Assembly (NCBI GenBank): GCA_928724745.1
Contig: CAKMXJ010000039.1
Coordinates: forward strand, 806,001-870,000
Direction of reading: 5' to 3'
Length of the DNA: 64,000 nt
Source: Anthracocystis setariae
Lineage: Eukaryota > Basidiomycota > Ustilaginomycetes > Ustilaginales > Ustilaginaceae
Positions 1-9,944 of this stretch are shown piece after piece; the first letter of the stretch is position 1; each line of letters opens with the position of its first letter. The position numbers and the translations under genes were made by a program. The notes beneath the pieces were generated by a model, which ran no database searches, was not told the DNA's origin, and saw only the letters and a list, made by a program, of their open reading frames with translations.

Positions 1-27
1 AGGTCCACGACGGATGTGGCACAAGTC

Positions 28-1273
28 ATGTCGCGGTCGGCTTGGGCCACCACTCCTAGATTGTCCACTTCCACCTCGTCGGCTGCAGCATACTCGCCAT
101 CGAATGCAAGACGGCGGCAGTTTCTGTTCGGTGCAGTCCGCCTTATGCATCAGTCGCATCTTCTTCTACAGGCACAGAAAGCGACAAAATCAGATTCGGC
201 GCCCGCAACCTCTTCGTCGGAAAAGACGCAACTCGAAGCGAAACATGCGTCAGAGACTTCAATGACAGATGCCAAACCCAACAAGACGTTGACAGAGCGG
301 GCCAAGGAGCTGTGGGCGACAGCCAAGTATCTGTTCAAGTTCTACTTTAACGGAGTCAAGCAGATTTGGGCGAATCGCACGTTGGTCAAAGAGGTTCAGG
401 CTAGAGTAGCTAACGGAGGAGGCGCACTCACACGAGAAGAGTCGCAGTTGATACGCACGCACCAATCCGACATGCGAAAGCTGCCGCTCTTCCTGTTCAT
501 TTTGCTGATTCTGGAAGAAGCATTGCCGCTCGTGGTCATCTGGGCACCGTCTCTGCTTCCCTCTACGTGTGTTCTTCCCAACCAGCTCACCAAGATCCGC
601 ATGGGCCAAGAGGTCAAGAGGGAAGAGGCGTACCAGGCGCTCAAGCAGTCGGACAACGTCAAGGCGCTCCTCCCGGTCGTTGACCGATCTAGCAAGGCGG
701 TACGTATCGCCCAGGCACATCGCCAGAAGACGGCAGGCGGGGTGTTAAAGTCTCTGTCGAGTGAAGAGCTGGCTAAGCTCGCCAAGATGTACTCGCTTTC
801 GACATGGGGAGGGGCTGCGATGGTGCGTCGAAGGTTGGAATCGCATTTGACATATGTGCGTGCTGACGATGCGCTCATGTGTGCCGATGGTGGGTTTGGC
901 GCTATTCCTCAGCATATCGATGCTCTTGCCAAGGCATGCGGTGAGCGAGGTCTGCGTTGCTCGGGCATTGAACAACGCGACATGTTCGAGTCGCTGCGTA
1001 CATGGCTGCGCTACACGACACGGAATCCGGAAACACGCAGCATCTCGAACGACTCGGTAGCTTTGCTTTCAGTGCAGATGTACAACGCGTCGTCTCTGCA
1101 GGATGTCAAAAGCACGCTCGAGGCCGAAAGTGCACGCGGTCTCATGGACAAGACCAAGGATGTTCTTCGTGAGGTCGTCGAGGAAGAGAAAAAGGTTCTC
1201 AGCCGCGAAGAACCGTCTCACCACGAACCACAACGCAAACAACACCTACAGCAACAACAGCAGCAGCAACAGC

Positions 1274-1323
<50 letters not shown>

Positions 1324-1335
1324 CGAAAGCATTAG
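28..1335 (+). CDS. LETM1-family mitochondrial inner-membrane protein with C-terminal polyGln
   Basis: Predicted 435-residue protein. The N-terminus is rich in Arg and Ser with few acids, as in a mitochondrial presequence. The core matches the LETM1/MDM38 family: an amphipathic FYFNGVKQIW segment, one strongly hydrophobic helix (LPLFLFILLILEEALPLVVI), then the LPST motif typical of LETM1 matrix domains. The second half (SSEELAKLAKMYS to RTWLRY) resembles the helical ribosome-binding domain of the family. LETM1 proteins act in K+/H+ or Ca2+ homeostasis and in membrane insertion of mitochondrial translation products. ATG at 28 is the first ATG in frame, but the frame stays open to the left edge, so the true start may lie outside. 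The protein ends in 25 consecutive Gln (1249-1323) and RKH. It is shorter than animal LETM1 and I see no EF hands. Which paralogue it is remains unclear. Confidence 0.8.
1249..1323 (+). repeat. CAA/CAG trinucleotide tract coding for 25 Gln
   Basis: Seen directly: 25 consecutive CAA or CAG codons, almost pure CAA in the second half, ending four codons before the LETM1-family stop (including the stop). The +1 frame would read poly-Asn. A replication-slippage hotspot is likely. Confidence 0.9.
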
Positions 1336-1711
1336 ATACGTCAATCTCATCCAAACCCCCCACCACAATCACTACTTCATCAACAACAGCATCATCCAAA
1401 CCCCACAACCCCCAACCCCCCCGGGGGTCACCTCTCACACTCCCGAACCCCACCTCGATCTATCTATCTTTCTATCTCTTATAGACATCACGGTCAATCC
1501 AGTGACTTTTAATCGCATCTCGCTTGCTTGGGGCGTACACAATAGATAGGCTGGATTCAGAAGAGCAAGACAAAACTAGCGACGACATTAGATGCGGCAA
1601 GGTCAAGTCAAAGTGAGGTTTACGCATCCACGTAAACTTTGAGGCAAGTGAGGATACTGAGATATGCAGAGAATACTAGATGATACAGATGGTCGATGGG
1701 CGAGGGTTAGG

Positions 1712-1795
<84 letters not shown>

Positions 1796-1836
1796 AAAAG
1801 TGCAATGGAAAGTTGCAGGGATGGCAAGTCCATTCG
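1336..1836. other. Convergent intergenic region with a GA microsatellite
   Basis: 3' flanks of the LETM1-family gene and UBC8. Its only distinct element is a perfect (GA)n run at 1716-1792. The frames through it read only as low-complexity shadows. Confidence 0.7.
1716..1792. repeat. (GA)n dinucleotide microsatellite
   Basis: About 77 bases of uninterrupted GA/AG between two convergent genes. Confidence 0.95.
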
Positions 1837-2618
1837 TTACATCTCCATGTCTCCCGTGGGATCGTGATCTGAAAAGCTGCCCACATCCGACATCTCGTCC
1901 TCCTCGTCTTCGTCCTCGTCTTCTTCTTGGCCTGCGGCGTTGGCTGCCTCCTTGGTTGCAAAGCGCTGCACATAGTCCTTGACACGCGCCTCGTAGGTCT
2001 TGGGTTCGCGCATGAGCAAAGCTGCGGCTTCACCGTTGAGCGGATCGGTAGGGTTTGGATAGCGCAGAAGCTGAGGGAGGAAGACTTCGAAGATGTTGAT
2101 GCAGTCGAACATGGGCGACCAGGTTTGGTTGATGACGTCAAGGCAGACGGAGCCGGAGAGCTCGTCGATGTTGGGATGGAAGATCTTGTTCATAAAACCG
2201 ATTGAGGGCGACTTGTACGGGTATTGATCTGGCAGCTCGACATGGATCTTCCACACACCTCCAGCAAAAGGCGCTGTAGGTACGAGGTTTGAGTAAAAAA
2301 AAGTAGCCCGGAGAGAAGTGAGTGATACGACTAGCAAGGGAGTTGGGACCTGTTTGCGACGGCTTTACGGCCAAGAAGGATCAACTTACTCTCTTGCGGA
2401 CCATGGAAGCGAACGTAGAACTCTTGCATGCTGTCGTTGATGAGCGTGATCTCATAGTCCGACATGAGACTGCAATGCGAGGGGCAAGGGGCATGCGCAG
2501 CGTATCATCGAGAGCAACAAGGAACAAGGTCAGATGCGATGACGAAATGTGAACAGAGGAACAAGATGACTTACAGCTTCATGACATCCGTCTCGATGCG
2601 ACGCTTAGGAGATGTCAT
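1837..2618 (-). CDS. UBC8: Ubiquitin-conjugating enzyme E2, UBC8/UBE2H type
   Basis: E2 enzyme that takes ubiquitin from E1 as a thioester. Yeast Ubc8 works with the GID E3 in catabolite degradation of gluconeogenic enzymes. Three exons fit on the minus strand: 2618-2575, 2469-2390 and 2273-1837. The donors are GTAAGTC and GTAAGTTG, the acceptors TTGCAG and CTACAG. The joined 186-residue protein begins [20 protein letters not shown] and reads GPQETPFAGGVW across the second junction, a close match to the family. The catalytic Cys is in [14 protein letters not shown], with the HPNI motif just before it. The C-terminus is strongly acidic (Asp/Glu-rich), as in other Ubc8 proteins. Divergent from LSM1. 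Confidence 0.93.
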
Positions 2619-3827
2619 GGTTGTCTGTGTCGTTGCAGCCGGATGTGTTGAGAGGCGGATGCAAGATGCTGACCAGGACAGGGACCTGGCGATGTTGCTG
2701 TCGAGGGCCGTTGGAGGAGAAAGATAGTACGTGTTGGGTGGAGACAGAGCGTAGGACAGTCAAGTGCGGTCAGGTGGGGATGGTGTTGAGTGGAGTGGAG
2801 GCTAGGCTAGGCTAACTATATGCTGAGCACAGGGTCACCGCTTGGCCAGAGCGGCGGTGCGGATGCATGCATGCACTGGCAAGTCAGGGTCTAAATAATA
2901 TTTAATGCGCACAGCAATCAGTTGTGTGTCCAAAAAAGCCATGAGACTCGATCTGATCTGGTAGCCGCTTGGGGTTTGGGCGAGCTAGTGTACTACACTG
3001 TAGATGTACTACACTGTAGCTTCAGTCGAGTCCAATGCCAAATCTCTGGCAAGTTGACCGGGCTCACCACAATCACGCAGCGGAGTGTGGGAGTGACTGT
3101 ATCACACGCCTGTGACCGTCGATATCGGCATCACAGCGACCTCCAAAGTGATGCAGCTGCTTAGCACAGAATAGCCACAAGACTGTATTATATTAGTAAA
3201 CTGGCTGGCAGGTCTCCTCTACGCCAGCAACTATCAAATCGGTGCTTCAGCTGCTTTGATACTCAAAGTGGTCCCTGACAGGGTCTCGATTAGGACATCC
3301 ACCCCATATGGGTGTTGCCATGACATTGGACAATCAACGGTAGGACGCTTATCATCCATCACCCTAGCGCCGGATGCTGCAGCAGCTACATTTCGCTTGA
3401 AATCGCCATGCAGCCATGCAGCCATGCAACCAGCCAGCCAGCCAGCCAGCCAGCCATCCATCCATCCAGCCCAGCAACGCACAAAGTGGAGGTGTTGGTC
3501 GCCAGCTCAATTTGGATTCTGTCGCACGAAAGCAAGCAGCATCACGTGAGCTTTCAGCGCGGACCGCCACGACCACCTGCAACTGTCCAACTTCTTGACA
3601 GCCTTCCATCCTCTACAGCTTACTATTCTCGACAGCCACAACTGCTCATCCGTGCAACCACATCATCACAGCAGACCACAAACGATCACATACATCAACA
3701 AGGTTGCTAAAGGAATCGTTCCATAGCTACAAGAGCAGCTGAGCCGGTCTATCATCCAAAACCCCAATCTCGATCCAAGCAGCTTACTTCGACCCCAAAG
3801 ATACCCTCCAGTCTCGCTGCCACAATC
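2619..3827. other. Divergent intergenic region UBC8 / LSM1
   Basis: About 1.2 kb with no convincing gene. It holds a perfect 15-bp direct repeat (2989-3003 and 3005-3019) and a CCAG-then-CATC simple-repeat patch near 3428-3470. It presumably contains both promoters and 5' leaders. Confidence 0.6.
3428..3472. repeat. Short (CCAG)n/(CATC)n tandem patch
   Basis: Seen directly: runs of CCAG followed by CATC units upstream of LSM1. The frames through it code only Pro/Ser/His/Gln repeats and are not treated as genes. Confidence 0.75.
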
Positions 3828-4455
3828 ATGGACGCCCAAGATATCGTCTCCAACATTGCTTTCACGACCTCTGGGTCGCTTGTGGACTGCGTCGACAAGA
3901 AGATGATCGTGGTCCTCCGAGATGGCAAGAAGCTTATTGGTGTTCTTCGATCCTATGACCAGTTTGGTAGGTAGCCCACACCTCGGTACAAACATGACAC
4001 GTTCAGTCGACGCTTACCCACTTTCGAGCTTTCACAATCGCAGCCAACCTTGTCTTGCAAGATACTGTCGAAAGGGTCTTTGTTGGTAATCGATATGCAG
4101 ACATCGCCCGAGGCGTCTTCCTTGTGCGAGGCGAGAACGTCGTGCTGATGGGTGAGATCGTAAGTACCACCATGCACAGATTTCCCCCTAACCATCTTCA
4201 GACCCACACTCTGACTCCAACATACTGTTCACCTTGAATTCCGACGCTTCTTGCGCTGTTCAGGATCTCGACGCGGAAGACGAGGTACCACCTTCGATTG
4301 CATCCCCACTGCCGCCATCCGCACTTCCTCAACTTTTGGCAGCCAAGGAAGCCGAAGCAGAATCCAAAGCAAAGAGCGAGGCCAAGAAGGCCGACATCCT
4401 CCGTATAGCTCGTGGCTTCTGCGCCGACAAGAGCGGAGACGGCGACATGTACTAA
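3828..4455 (+). CDS. LSM1: Sm-like protein Lsm1, mRNA decapping activator
   Basis: Subunit that defines the cytoplasmic Lsm1-7 ring, which binds oligoadenylated mRNA 3' ends and promotes decapping. Exons 3828-3966, 4044-4159 and 4264-4455 join in frame to 148 residues; introns start GTAGGT and GTAAGT and end CAG. The Sm1 motif spans exons 1-2 ([20 protein letters not shown], then [16 protein letters not shown]). Sm2 is [16 protein letters not shown]. The C-terminal third is an Ala/Glu/Lys-rich helix, the tail that separates Lsm1 from other Lsm proteins. Start ATG is preceded by ATC, so A is at -3. DCP1, which acts in the same pathway, lies at 61.7 kb. Confidence 0.93.
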
Positions 4456-4760
4456 TCGTTAGATCCCCAACGCACCCTACCACCTCCACCGCATTCTTTC
4501 GGGCCCTTGCCCTGGTTTTGTTCTTTCCTGTGTCATCACGGCTCACACGGTTCAAATGTATACTACGCAATGAACACACTACGTCAAACAGCACACACTG
4601 GTGCGTGCATCAGCAGGCTGACAGCCACGAAAGATAGAGCTTCGCAGACAAAGGCTGCACCATCACCGGCATTGTCCAGTCCAAGGCAAACTTCAACGTT
4701 TTAAATTGATTTCTTGTTTCGACACTTGATTTGCCAGCATCGGCAGCTTAGAGATCAAGT
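4456..4760. other. Convergent intergenic region LSM1 / NDPK
   Basis: 3' flanks of two convergent genes. No gene, RNA or repeat recognised. Confidence 0.6.
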
Positions 4761-6145
4761 TTAGTTGTCCGACACGATCATGTTGTAGGCGATCGGCTGG
4801 TACTCGGCAGCGAGCTCCTTCTCGTGGAACCAGAGCCCGATCTCCCTGGTGGCCGACTCGTGCGAGTCCGAAGCGTGGATGATGTTGCGACCAACCGAGA
4901 TGCAGTAGTCACCACGGATCGAGCCGGGAGCAGCGTCAAGCGGGTTGGTGGCACCCACAAGGCGACGACCCTGGCGAATCACGTCCTTGCCCTCCCAGAC
5001 CATAGCGATCACGGGAGTTCCGCAGGTAATGTAAGACACCAGGCCGTTGTAGAAAGGCTTCTTGGCGAGGTCGATGTAGTGCTCCTTGGCGAGCTCTTGC
5101 GAAGGAATCACACTTTTTATGGAGCGCAAAACATAGCCACGACGCTCTCTCTCTCTCTCTAGTATGCATTTTCGCTCCGACGAAGGAGGGCGAAAGAAAA
5201 CGATCATCCTCCCCTGGGTAGCTTTAACCACAAGGGCCGCGACGGGATGTATCGAAGCTGTGTTACCCAACTCCTTTTTGCCAGCAGAATTGAAAATTCA
5301 CCGAAGGAGCCAGGAGCTTCATCCCCACGTTGAAAGGTCCATCCCGAGAGATGGCCTTGGAAGAGGTTTGGAAGGAGGTGCGTGTCTCCACGCGAGCGCA
5401 GGGAGTCTCCACACGGGGTGAAGACAACCGCGCTACTCCGAAATAGCCGCCGTCGGCCTCTACCTGCTGTAGCTGCCGGCGGCGCTATTCCCAATGTCGA
5501 TGCTGCGTCTCCCTTCCTGGTCGTTAGAGCTTGTCGTAGCTGGTTACCGGGCTGTAGGGGTGGAACTGAGTGTCGAGGTAGCTGTCGTCCCCGTGTTCAT
5601 CTGGTGCTTCTTGAAGGGCGTCGTCGAGAGGTTGACCAGCGTTGATGAAGGGGTTGTCGTCCTCATCTGCTGTATCTCTGTCATTCAGGTTCAAGCTGAG
5701 ATCCCTTCTTGGACGGTTGCGTGAGCAAGAGGAGCGGCGTAGGGGAGTGGAGGAGTTGGGAAGACGAGGAAGTCGGGATGTACTCGTGTGAACTTCTTCG
5801 TCGGGGTCGGATTCTTCGACTTCAGGCGGATCGGTCTCATTGGGAATGTTGGTGACGCTCGAACCTCGATACGATGTCACCAACGATCTGGCGAGAGGTA
5901 CCATCCGGCTTGATCATGACGTAAGATCGCTCCGAATTGGTGCCGAGCTCGCCCGCGATGGTCTTGGGGCCCTCAAGCTGCACAGAGGGGGCAGCCAAGG
6001 ACGAGAAAGTGAGACCGGCACCAGCAACGAGCGCGGCACCACCCATGTAGCGACGAGCCGAAGCATTCGAGGCAGTGCTAGCCTGGGTAGTAAAGGCACG
6101 CTTGGAAGCGGCGCGGAAGGCGGGGATGGCAGTGCGAGCGAACAT
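4761..6145 (-). CDS. Nucleoside diphosphate kinase, mitochondrial-type, with a disrupted middle
   Basis: Makes NTPs from NDPs by phosphohistidine transfer. The first part (6145-5857) codes a basic presequence, a short hydrophobic stretch and the NDPK start RSYVMIKPDGTSRQIVGDIV. The second part (5146-4761) codes the remainder, including the active-site His in GRNIIHASDS and the NPLDAAPGSIRGDYC loop. The parts are separated by about 710 bases, and the join is not clean. A GT-AG intron (5856-5147, donor GTCACC, acceptor inside a GA run) gives FEQRRGY, one residue longer than expected, and 224 residues in total. Removing the segment between two GACGCTC copies instead gives the expected FERRGY, but without GT-AG ends. 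The start has a clear ATG (6145-6143). Function is firm; the gene structure is not. Confidence 0.8.
5141..5860 (-). other. 713-bp segment with 7-bp terminal direct repeats, inside the NDPK gene
   Basis: GACGCTC (plus strand) occurs at 5141-5147 and at 5854-5860, exactly at the point where the NDPK reading frame should continue. Excising one copy plus the intervening DNA restores the family sequence exactly. The minus strand of the segment holds a protein-like open stretch ending at 5524 and an 8-unit GA run beside the downstream copy. It may be an insertion with a target-site duplication or an unusual long intron. Confidence 0.55.
5524..5853 (-). pseudogene. Orphan coding-like fragment inside the NDPK segment
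   Basis: An open stretch of about 110 codons on the minus strand, with no ATG of its own inside the segment; it opens by reading through from NDPK in another frame. The composition is protein-like: acidic and disordered (EVEESDPDEEVH), then Ser/Arg-rich (RRSSCSRNRPRR), then DEDDNPFINAGQPLDDAL, and a stop after SYDKL. I do not recognise the family. It could be a captured exon fragment. Whether it is expressed is unknown. Confidence 0.35.
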
Positions 6146-6475
6146 GTTGACAGATGCAGCTTTGTATGGTATGGTGGTTCAGACACAAGGCACCATTCGA
6201 GCTTCTGTTTGTCCTCCAATTCTTCCACGACCAAGAAGAGACCTTCTGAAAAAAGCACTGACCATCGAGCCGATCTTGTATTTCCAGCTCCGGTTTTTTT
6301 TACCCCAATTTTCAGGCCATTTAGGAAAATGAAATAAAGTGATGTTTGATTCAGTTTGTTGCAGTGGTGTGAAATTTGTTGCATGAAGAAAGCATTCCCA
6401 AGATTCTGTCAAGATCAAAGACTTCTTTCTCCCCCTCCATCTGCCTTTTCATCCAGTCATCAGCACAAGCACACG
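6146..6475. promoter_or_regulatory. Divergent promoter region NDPK / RPC37
   Basis: About 330 bases between two divergent start codons. A T-rich patch lies near 6294-6303. No defined binding site recognised. Confidence 0.5.
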
Positions 6476-7582
6476 ATGGAGGCGGAGCAGCTCTTCCTAG
6501 GCTCGCACGCCGATGGCGAGCATTTCACGATGGATCAACCCGCTTTGTTGCAAACTGCAGGGGCATCACAACCAACTTCGACACTGCCCAGTTCCTCTGC
6601 CTCGGACCTGCCACCCGACTCGCAACTGGTAGCTTCGCTGCCCGTCTACTTGAGCAAGTCTCTGCTCGGAGATGCAACCCTGCACTTGTTTCAATATCCC
6701 ATCTATCCAAGAGATCGTCCGCTACCTGTGCCCTATTCCGCGGCCGCCCGTGGCCTCAAGGTGTCGAGTCGATGGCGTCCACGAGCCAACCGAGTCGAGG
6801 TCGAGCTTCCTTTGGATGTTCGAGAGGAAGTGTACAACACAGAGAGAGGTGTTGAATTCGGAGCAGCAGCCGATGTGCTTGCACAAAGACAAGCGCGGGC
6901 TGACGCCGCTCACACAGGATCCAGCTCAACAGATGCGTCGACCTCCAGCAGCCGTACTCGTGTCAAGAAGGAAAGCGAAGACGAAGCACAGGCAAGCACG
7001 GGCGCCAAGAAGCTCGAAAAGATCAAACTGGAAAGTACGCAAGTCCCCAATGCAACCGAATACATGGTCGGAGTCATCCGCGACCAGGCTCTCCATCTCA
7101 CACGTCTCGAATCCATCGTTCAACTGCGCCCCTCGATGAACTACCTCGATGCTATTGACGAAGCTCGCGAGGCAGAAAAGCGTCGAGACCGTGCTGCTCT
7201 TGCGGGTGAACTTGGTTCGGACGAGGAGGACGAGGAGGAATTGATCGAGATGGAGGCATCGGGCCAAGGTTCTTCGCGTTCCAAGCCAAAGAAGGATGTC
7301 AAGAAGCCTACAGCCCAAACGCTCAGTGTAGCTCTCCGCACTGACCCCAACGCCAAGAAGGGCGGAGGTATGGGCATGAGCATGTCGAGCAGCGAGGCGC
7401 GCGACAATCTCATGGCGGCGCAAAGAGAAGCCGACGCCGAGCGTTGGATCGATCTGGAATGGAGGGACGAAAGCTCAAACGAAGCTCAACAAATCTTTGA
7501 TGCACAGCTGTTTGCAGGTAGCAAGACTCCGTTGACGTGCAAGACCAAGCCTAGAGACTACCTCCTTCATGCGCTTCCCTAG
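6476..7582 (+). CDS. RPC37: RNA polymerase III subunit RPC5/RPC37 (Sin-like)
   Basis: Subunit of the TFIIF-like Rpc37-Rpc53 subcomplex, which acts in Pol III termination and reinitiation in the nucleus. The 368-residue protein has the RPC5 hallmarks: the N-terminal LVASLPVYLSKSL, the LHLFQYPIYPRDRPLP motif (most members read LQYP), then conserved RVEVELPLD. A C-terminal segment reads RWIDLEWRDESSNEAQQIF. The middle is Ser/Glu/Lys-rich and probably disordered. ATG 6476 is the first in-frame methionine of the conserved protein; the frame is open further upstream but with an unlikely sequence. No intron. Confidence 0.85.
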   Translation: MEAEQLFLGSHADGEHFTMDQPALLQTAGASQPTSTLPSSSASDLPPDSQLVASLPVYLSKSLLGDATLHLFQYPIYPRDRPLPVPYSAAARGLKVSSRWRPRANRVEVELPLDVREEVYNTERGVEFGAAADVLAQRQARADAAHTGSSSTDASTSSSRTRVKKESEDEAQASTGAKKLEKIKLESTQVPNATEYMVGVIRDQALHLTRLESIVQLRPSMNYLDAIDEAREAEKRRDRAALAGELGSDEEDEEELIEMEASGQGSSRSKPKKDVKKPTAQTLSVALRTDPNAKKGGGMGMSMSSSEARDNLMAAQREADAERWIDLEWRDESSNEAQQIFDAQLFAGSKTPLTCKTKPRDYLLHALP

Positions 7583-8093
7583 ATTTGCTCCCTCTCGCCT
7601 CACTTTGACGGCATCACTCCATGGCATCCTTCCTCCTTCATGCATATCCACACGCCATCCTACATTTTGTACTTGTATCTTGCATCCATCATCGTCATCG
7701 TTATATTATATAGTGACACGGCTCGCTTCCAGCCTCGAGCTCGGATTTCCGAGTTTCTCACGTTGTGCGTTCAGTCTAACAAGTCAATAAAATGACTTTT
7801 CTGGTTTTTTTTTTGGCAGGTGAGGTTTCACGCAGCAAATTGGCTGAAAAGTGGAGTAAAGCAGCTTTCGGAATGCGAACCGAAGGAAGCGCTCAAGCCA
7901 GAACTGCCCGAGAAAGCAGCAGCAGCAGCAGCCGCCAACCGGTTTGCAACCCAAGAAAGGCAGCCCGACGTCACGCATCACTACATCGGTCACCTATACA
8001 ACTCGTTCCTTCCATCCAAATCACACCCCATCTTCTCTAGCTGATACACGATCCGCTGTCGGGCACGCTAGCCCAACAACAACAACGACCACG
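7583..8093. other. Intergenic region RPC37 / PEX30-like
   Basis: About 510 bases between co-oriented genes. It holds the RPC37 3' end, a T-run near 7805-7815 and a short CAG-rich patch at 7916-7933. The frame of the next gene is open back to 7944, but it lacks an ATG before 8094. Confidence 0.55.
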
Positions 8094-9834
8094 ATGGACG
8101 ACGTGTCCAGCTCGCCAACGTCCGGCAGAGGCAGATCGTCTCTGTTCAGCAACTCGATGTTTCCATCCTCATCGCCGACGAAAGCACGTCGATTTTCATC
8201 CTCCTCATCACAAGCGTCTTCTCCGCCTTCGGAAACGTCCGCTTCCAAGGGGGCAAGTGGCCTGTTCCAGCAGACCTCCATGGCGCTTCAGTCGTTTGCG
8301 CTCGAGTCGGTGTTGGCGGCTTCGGCTGCGCCGCCAAGGCTTCCCGTTGCCCAGAACAAGGAGCCGCTCTCGCTTCCGACCACCACCAAAAACTTTCGAG
8401 GCTTTGTCCAAAAGTCTGGCCCTATGTTTTGGTTCCAAGATGGCGTCGAGGCAACGCTCATGTGGCAGGACACCAGTTGGACGCTCATGTGGATGGCTAT
8501 CTGGGCCGTCATTTCCATCTATCCATGGCTTCTCCTCTTGGCGCCCAGTACGATCCTGTCGGTCATTCTTGTCATGACACACCGCGCTCGCTATCAGGAT
8601 ACCATGACTCCCAGCATCTCTCGGATTGAAGTACCAAAGTCGCCCGCCTCCAAAGCTCGCAATGCGGACGGAAAAGAGCCCACGCCTTCTCCCGCTGAGG
8701 TGTTGGCATATGCTACAACCTTCCCCACGAACATCGGTGAAGGTATAGTGCAGCCGCCGCTCACTCCAAACCCTCCTCACGAAGGCACAGTCAAGTACTA
8801 TGAAAATCTGCGAGACATTCAAAACATGATGAGGATGATCATCGATGGCTACGACTTGCTGGCTCCGACCGTTCCCTATCTCAACTGGTCCTCCTACAGC
8901 CGCAGTCTCCACATCCTCCAGCTGTCGCTCCTCACCACTGTGCTGCTGTTCTTCATCGCGCCGTATGTGCCCTATCGTGCGGTCATATTTCTGGCAGGCG
9001 AAGGTGCGTTTATCCTCAACCATCCATGGACCAAGCCGGCGCTCGAGGGGTTGTTCAAGCGCATCGACACATCGAGGGAGGGTAGGCAGTTGGTCAAGCT
9101 CATGAAGGAGGGTGGGCACAAGCTCCGCGAGTGGATTGAGCAGGATCGTCTTGACGACTACGTTTGGGAGAGGGGATGGAGAAATGTCGAGGTGTTTGAG
9201 AACGAGCGCTACTTGTCCAGCAAGCGCGCCGCGAGCTCGAGTGGCGTGGTGGGTGGATGGAGTGCGCACAATCTGCGCATGGGTGAAAGAATGCCCTGGA
9301 CTAAAGGCGCCGATGGCTGGTCTTCGGACGAAGTGGAAGTCCTGCCCGGGTCGAGGATCGATATCAGGTAAGTTTCGTTTTGTCTGCTTCCTACTTGCGA
9401 CCAATAGCCCCTGATGCTGACCTCGTCTCTTCCATCTCGCTTTTTCCATGGTTGTCTTTAACAGTAGGCAAGTCGCGATGAAGCTCGAACCGGGTTGGGA
9501 ATGGATCGATGGTGAAGACTGGCGCATCGATTGGGGCGGTAGTTGGTCAGCCGTTGGCGTCGACGACGAAGGCTACGTATACACTGACTCGAGTTGGCAG
9601 AAACCCGCGAGCTATGCGTACGGTCATGGTGGTGGGGTCCCCGACTATCCCCCTTCGATCTTCGACATGCAGCCTTATGAAGATAGCCAAGACGATGACG
9701 ACACCGAGTCTGACGCGAGATCCACAACTCTACCCCCGCTCAGCGCCGGAGTTGTCGATCACGACCCGGCAAAAATGAAGGCACAGACTAGAAGAAGACG
9801 TTGGCTCAGACGTGCAGTTCGTTCCTCAGCATGA
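8094..9834 (+). CDS. PEX30/PEX24-family peroxin with dysferlin domain
   Basis: ER/peroxisome membrane protein of the Pex23/24/30 family, which shapes ER sites of peroxisome and lipid-droplet formation. Exons 8094-9367 and 9465-9834 (donor GTAAGT, acceptor AACAG) join through codon AG|T to 547 residues. After a Ser-rich N-terminus comes the reticulon-like membrane region (WTLMWMAIWAVISIYPWLLL, and later LSLLTTVLLFFIAPYVPYRA). The C-terminal dysferlin domain has ERGWRNVEVFENERY, GWEWIDGEDWRIDW and DDEGYVYTDSSWQ, ending with TRRRRWLRRAVR. The intron falls inside the dysferlin domain. The exact Pex30/31/32 or Pex28/29 orthologue is not decided. Confidence 0.87.
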
Positions 9835-9944
9835 TATGAAACGGTTTGCGATTTTTTCCCCCACTCCCACAAGCATGAGTGGGTCGAATGTTGATTTGTG
9901 TGCGATTGCGAAACATGAGGTTGAAGGAAGGGGGGGGGAGGGAA

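Noticed and set aside
1103..1549. Poly-Asn frame overlapping the LETM1-family gene
   Set aside because: It is the +1 shadow of the CAA repeat.
8208..9527. 439-codon frame antisense to the PEX30-like gene
   Set aside because: It is a shadow of the sense gene, which has clear family motifs and a proper intron.
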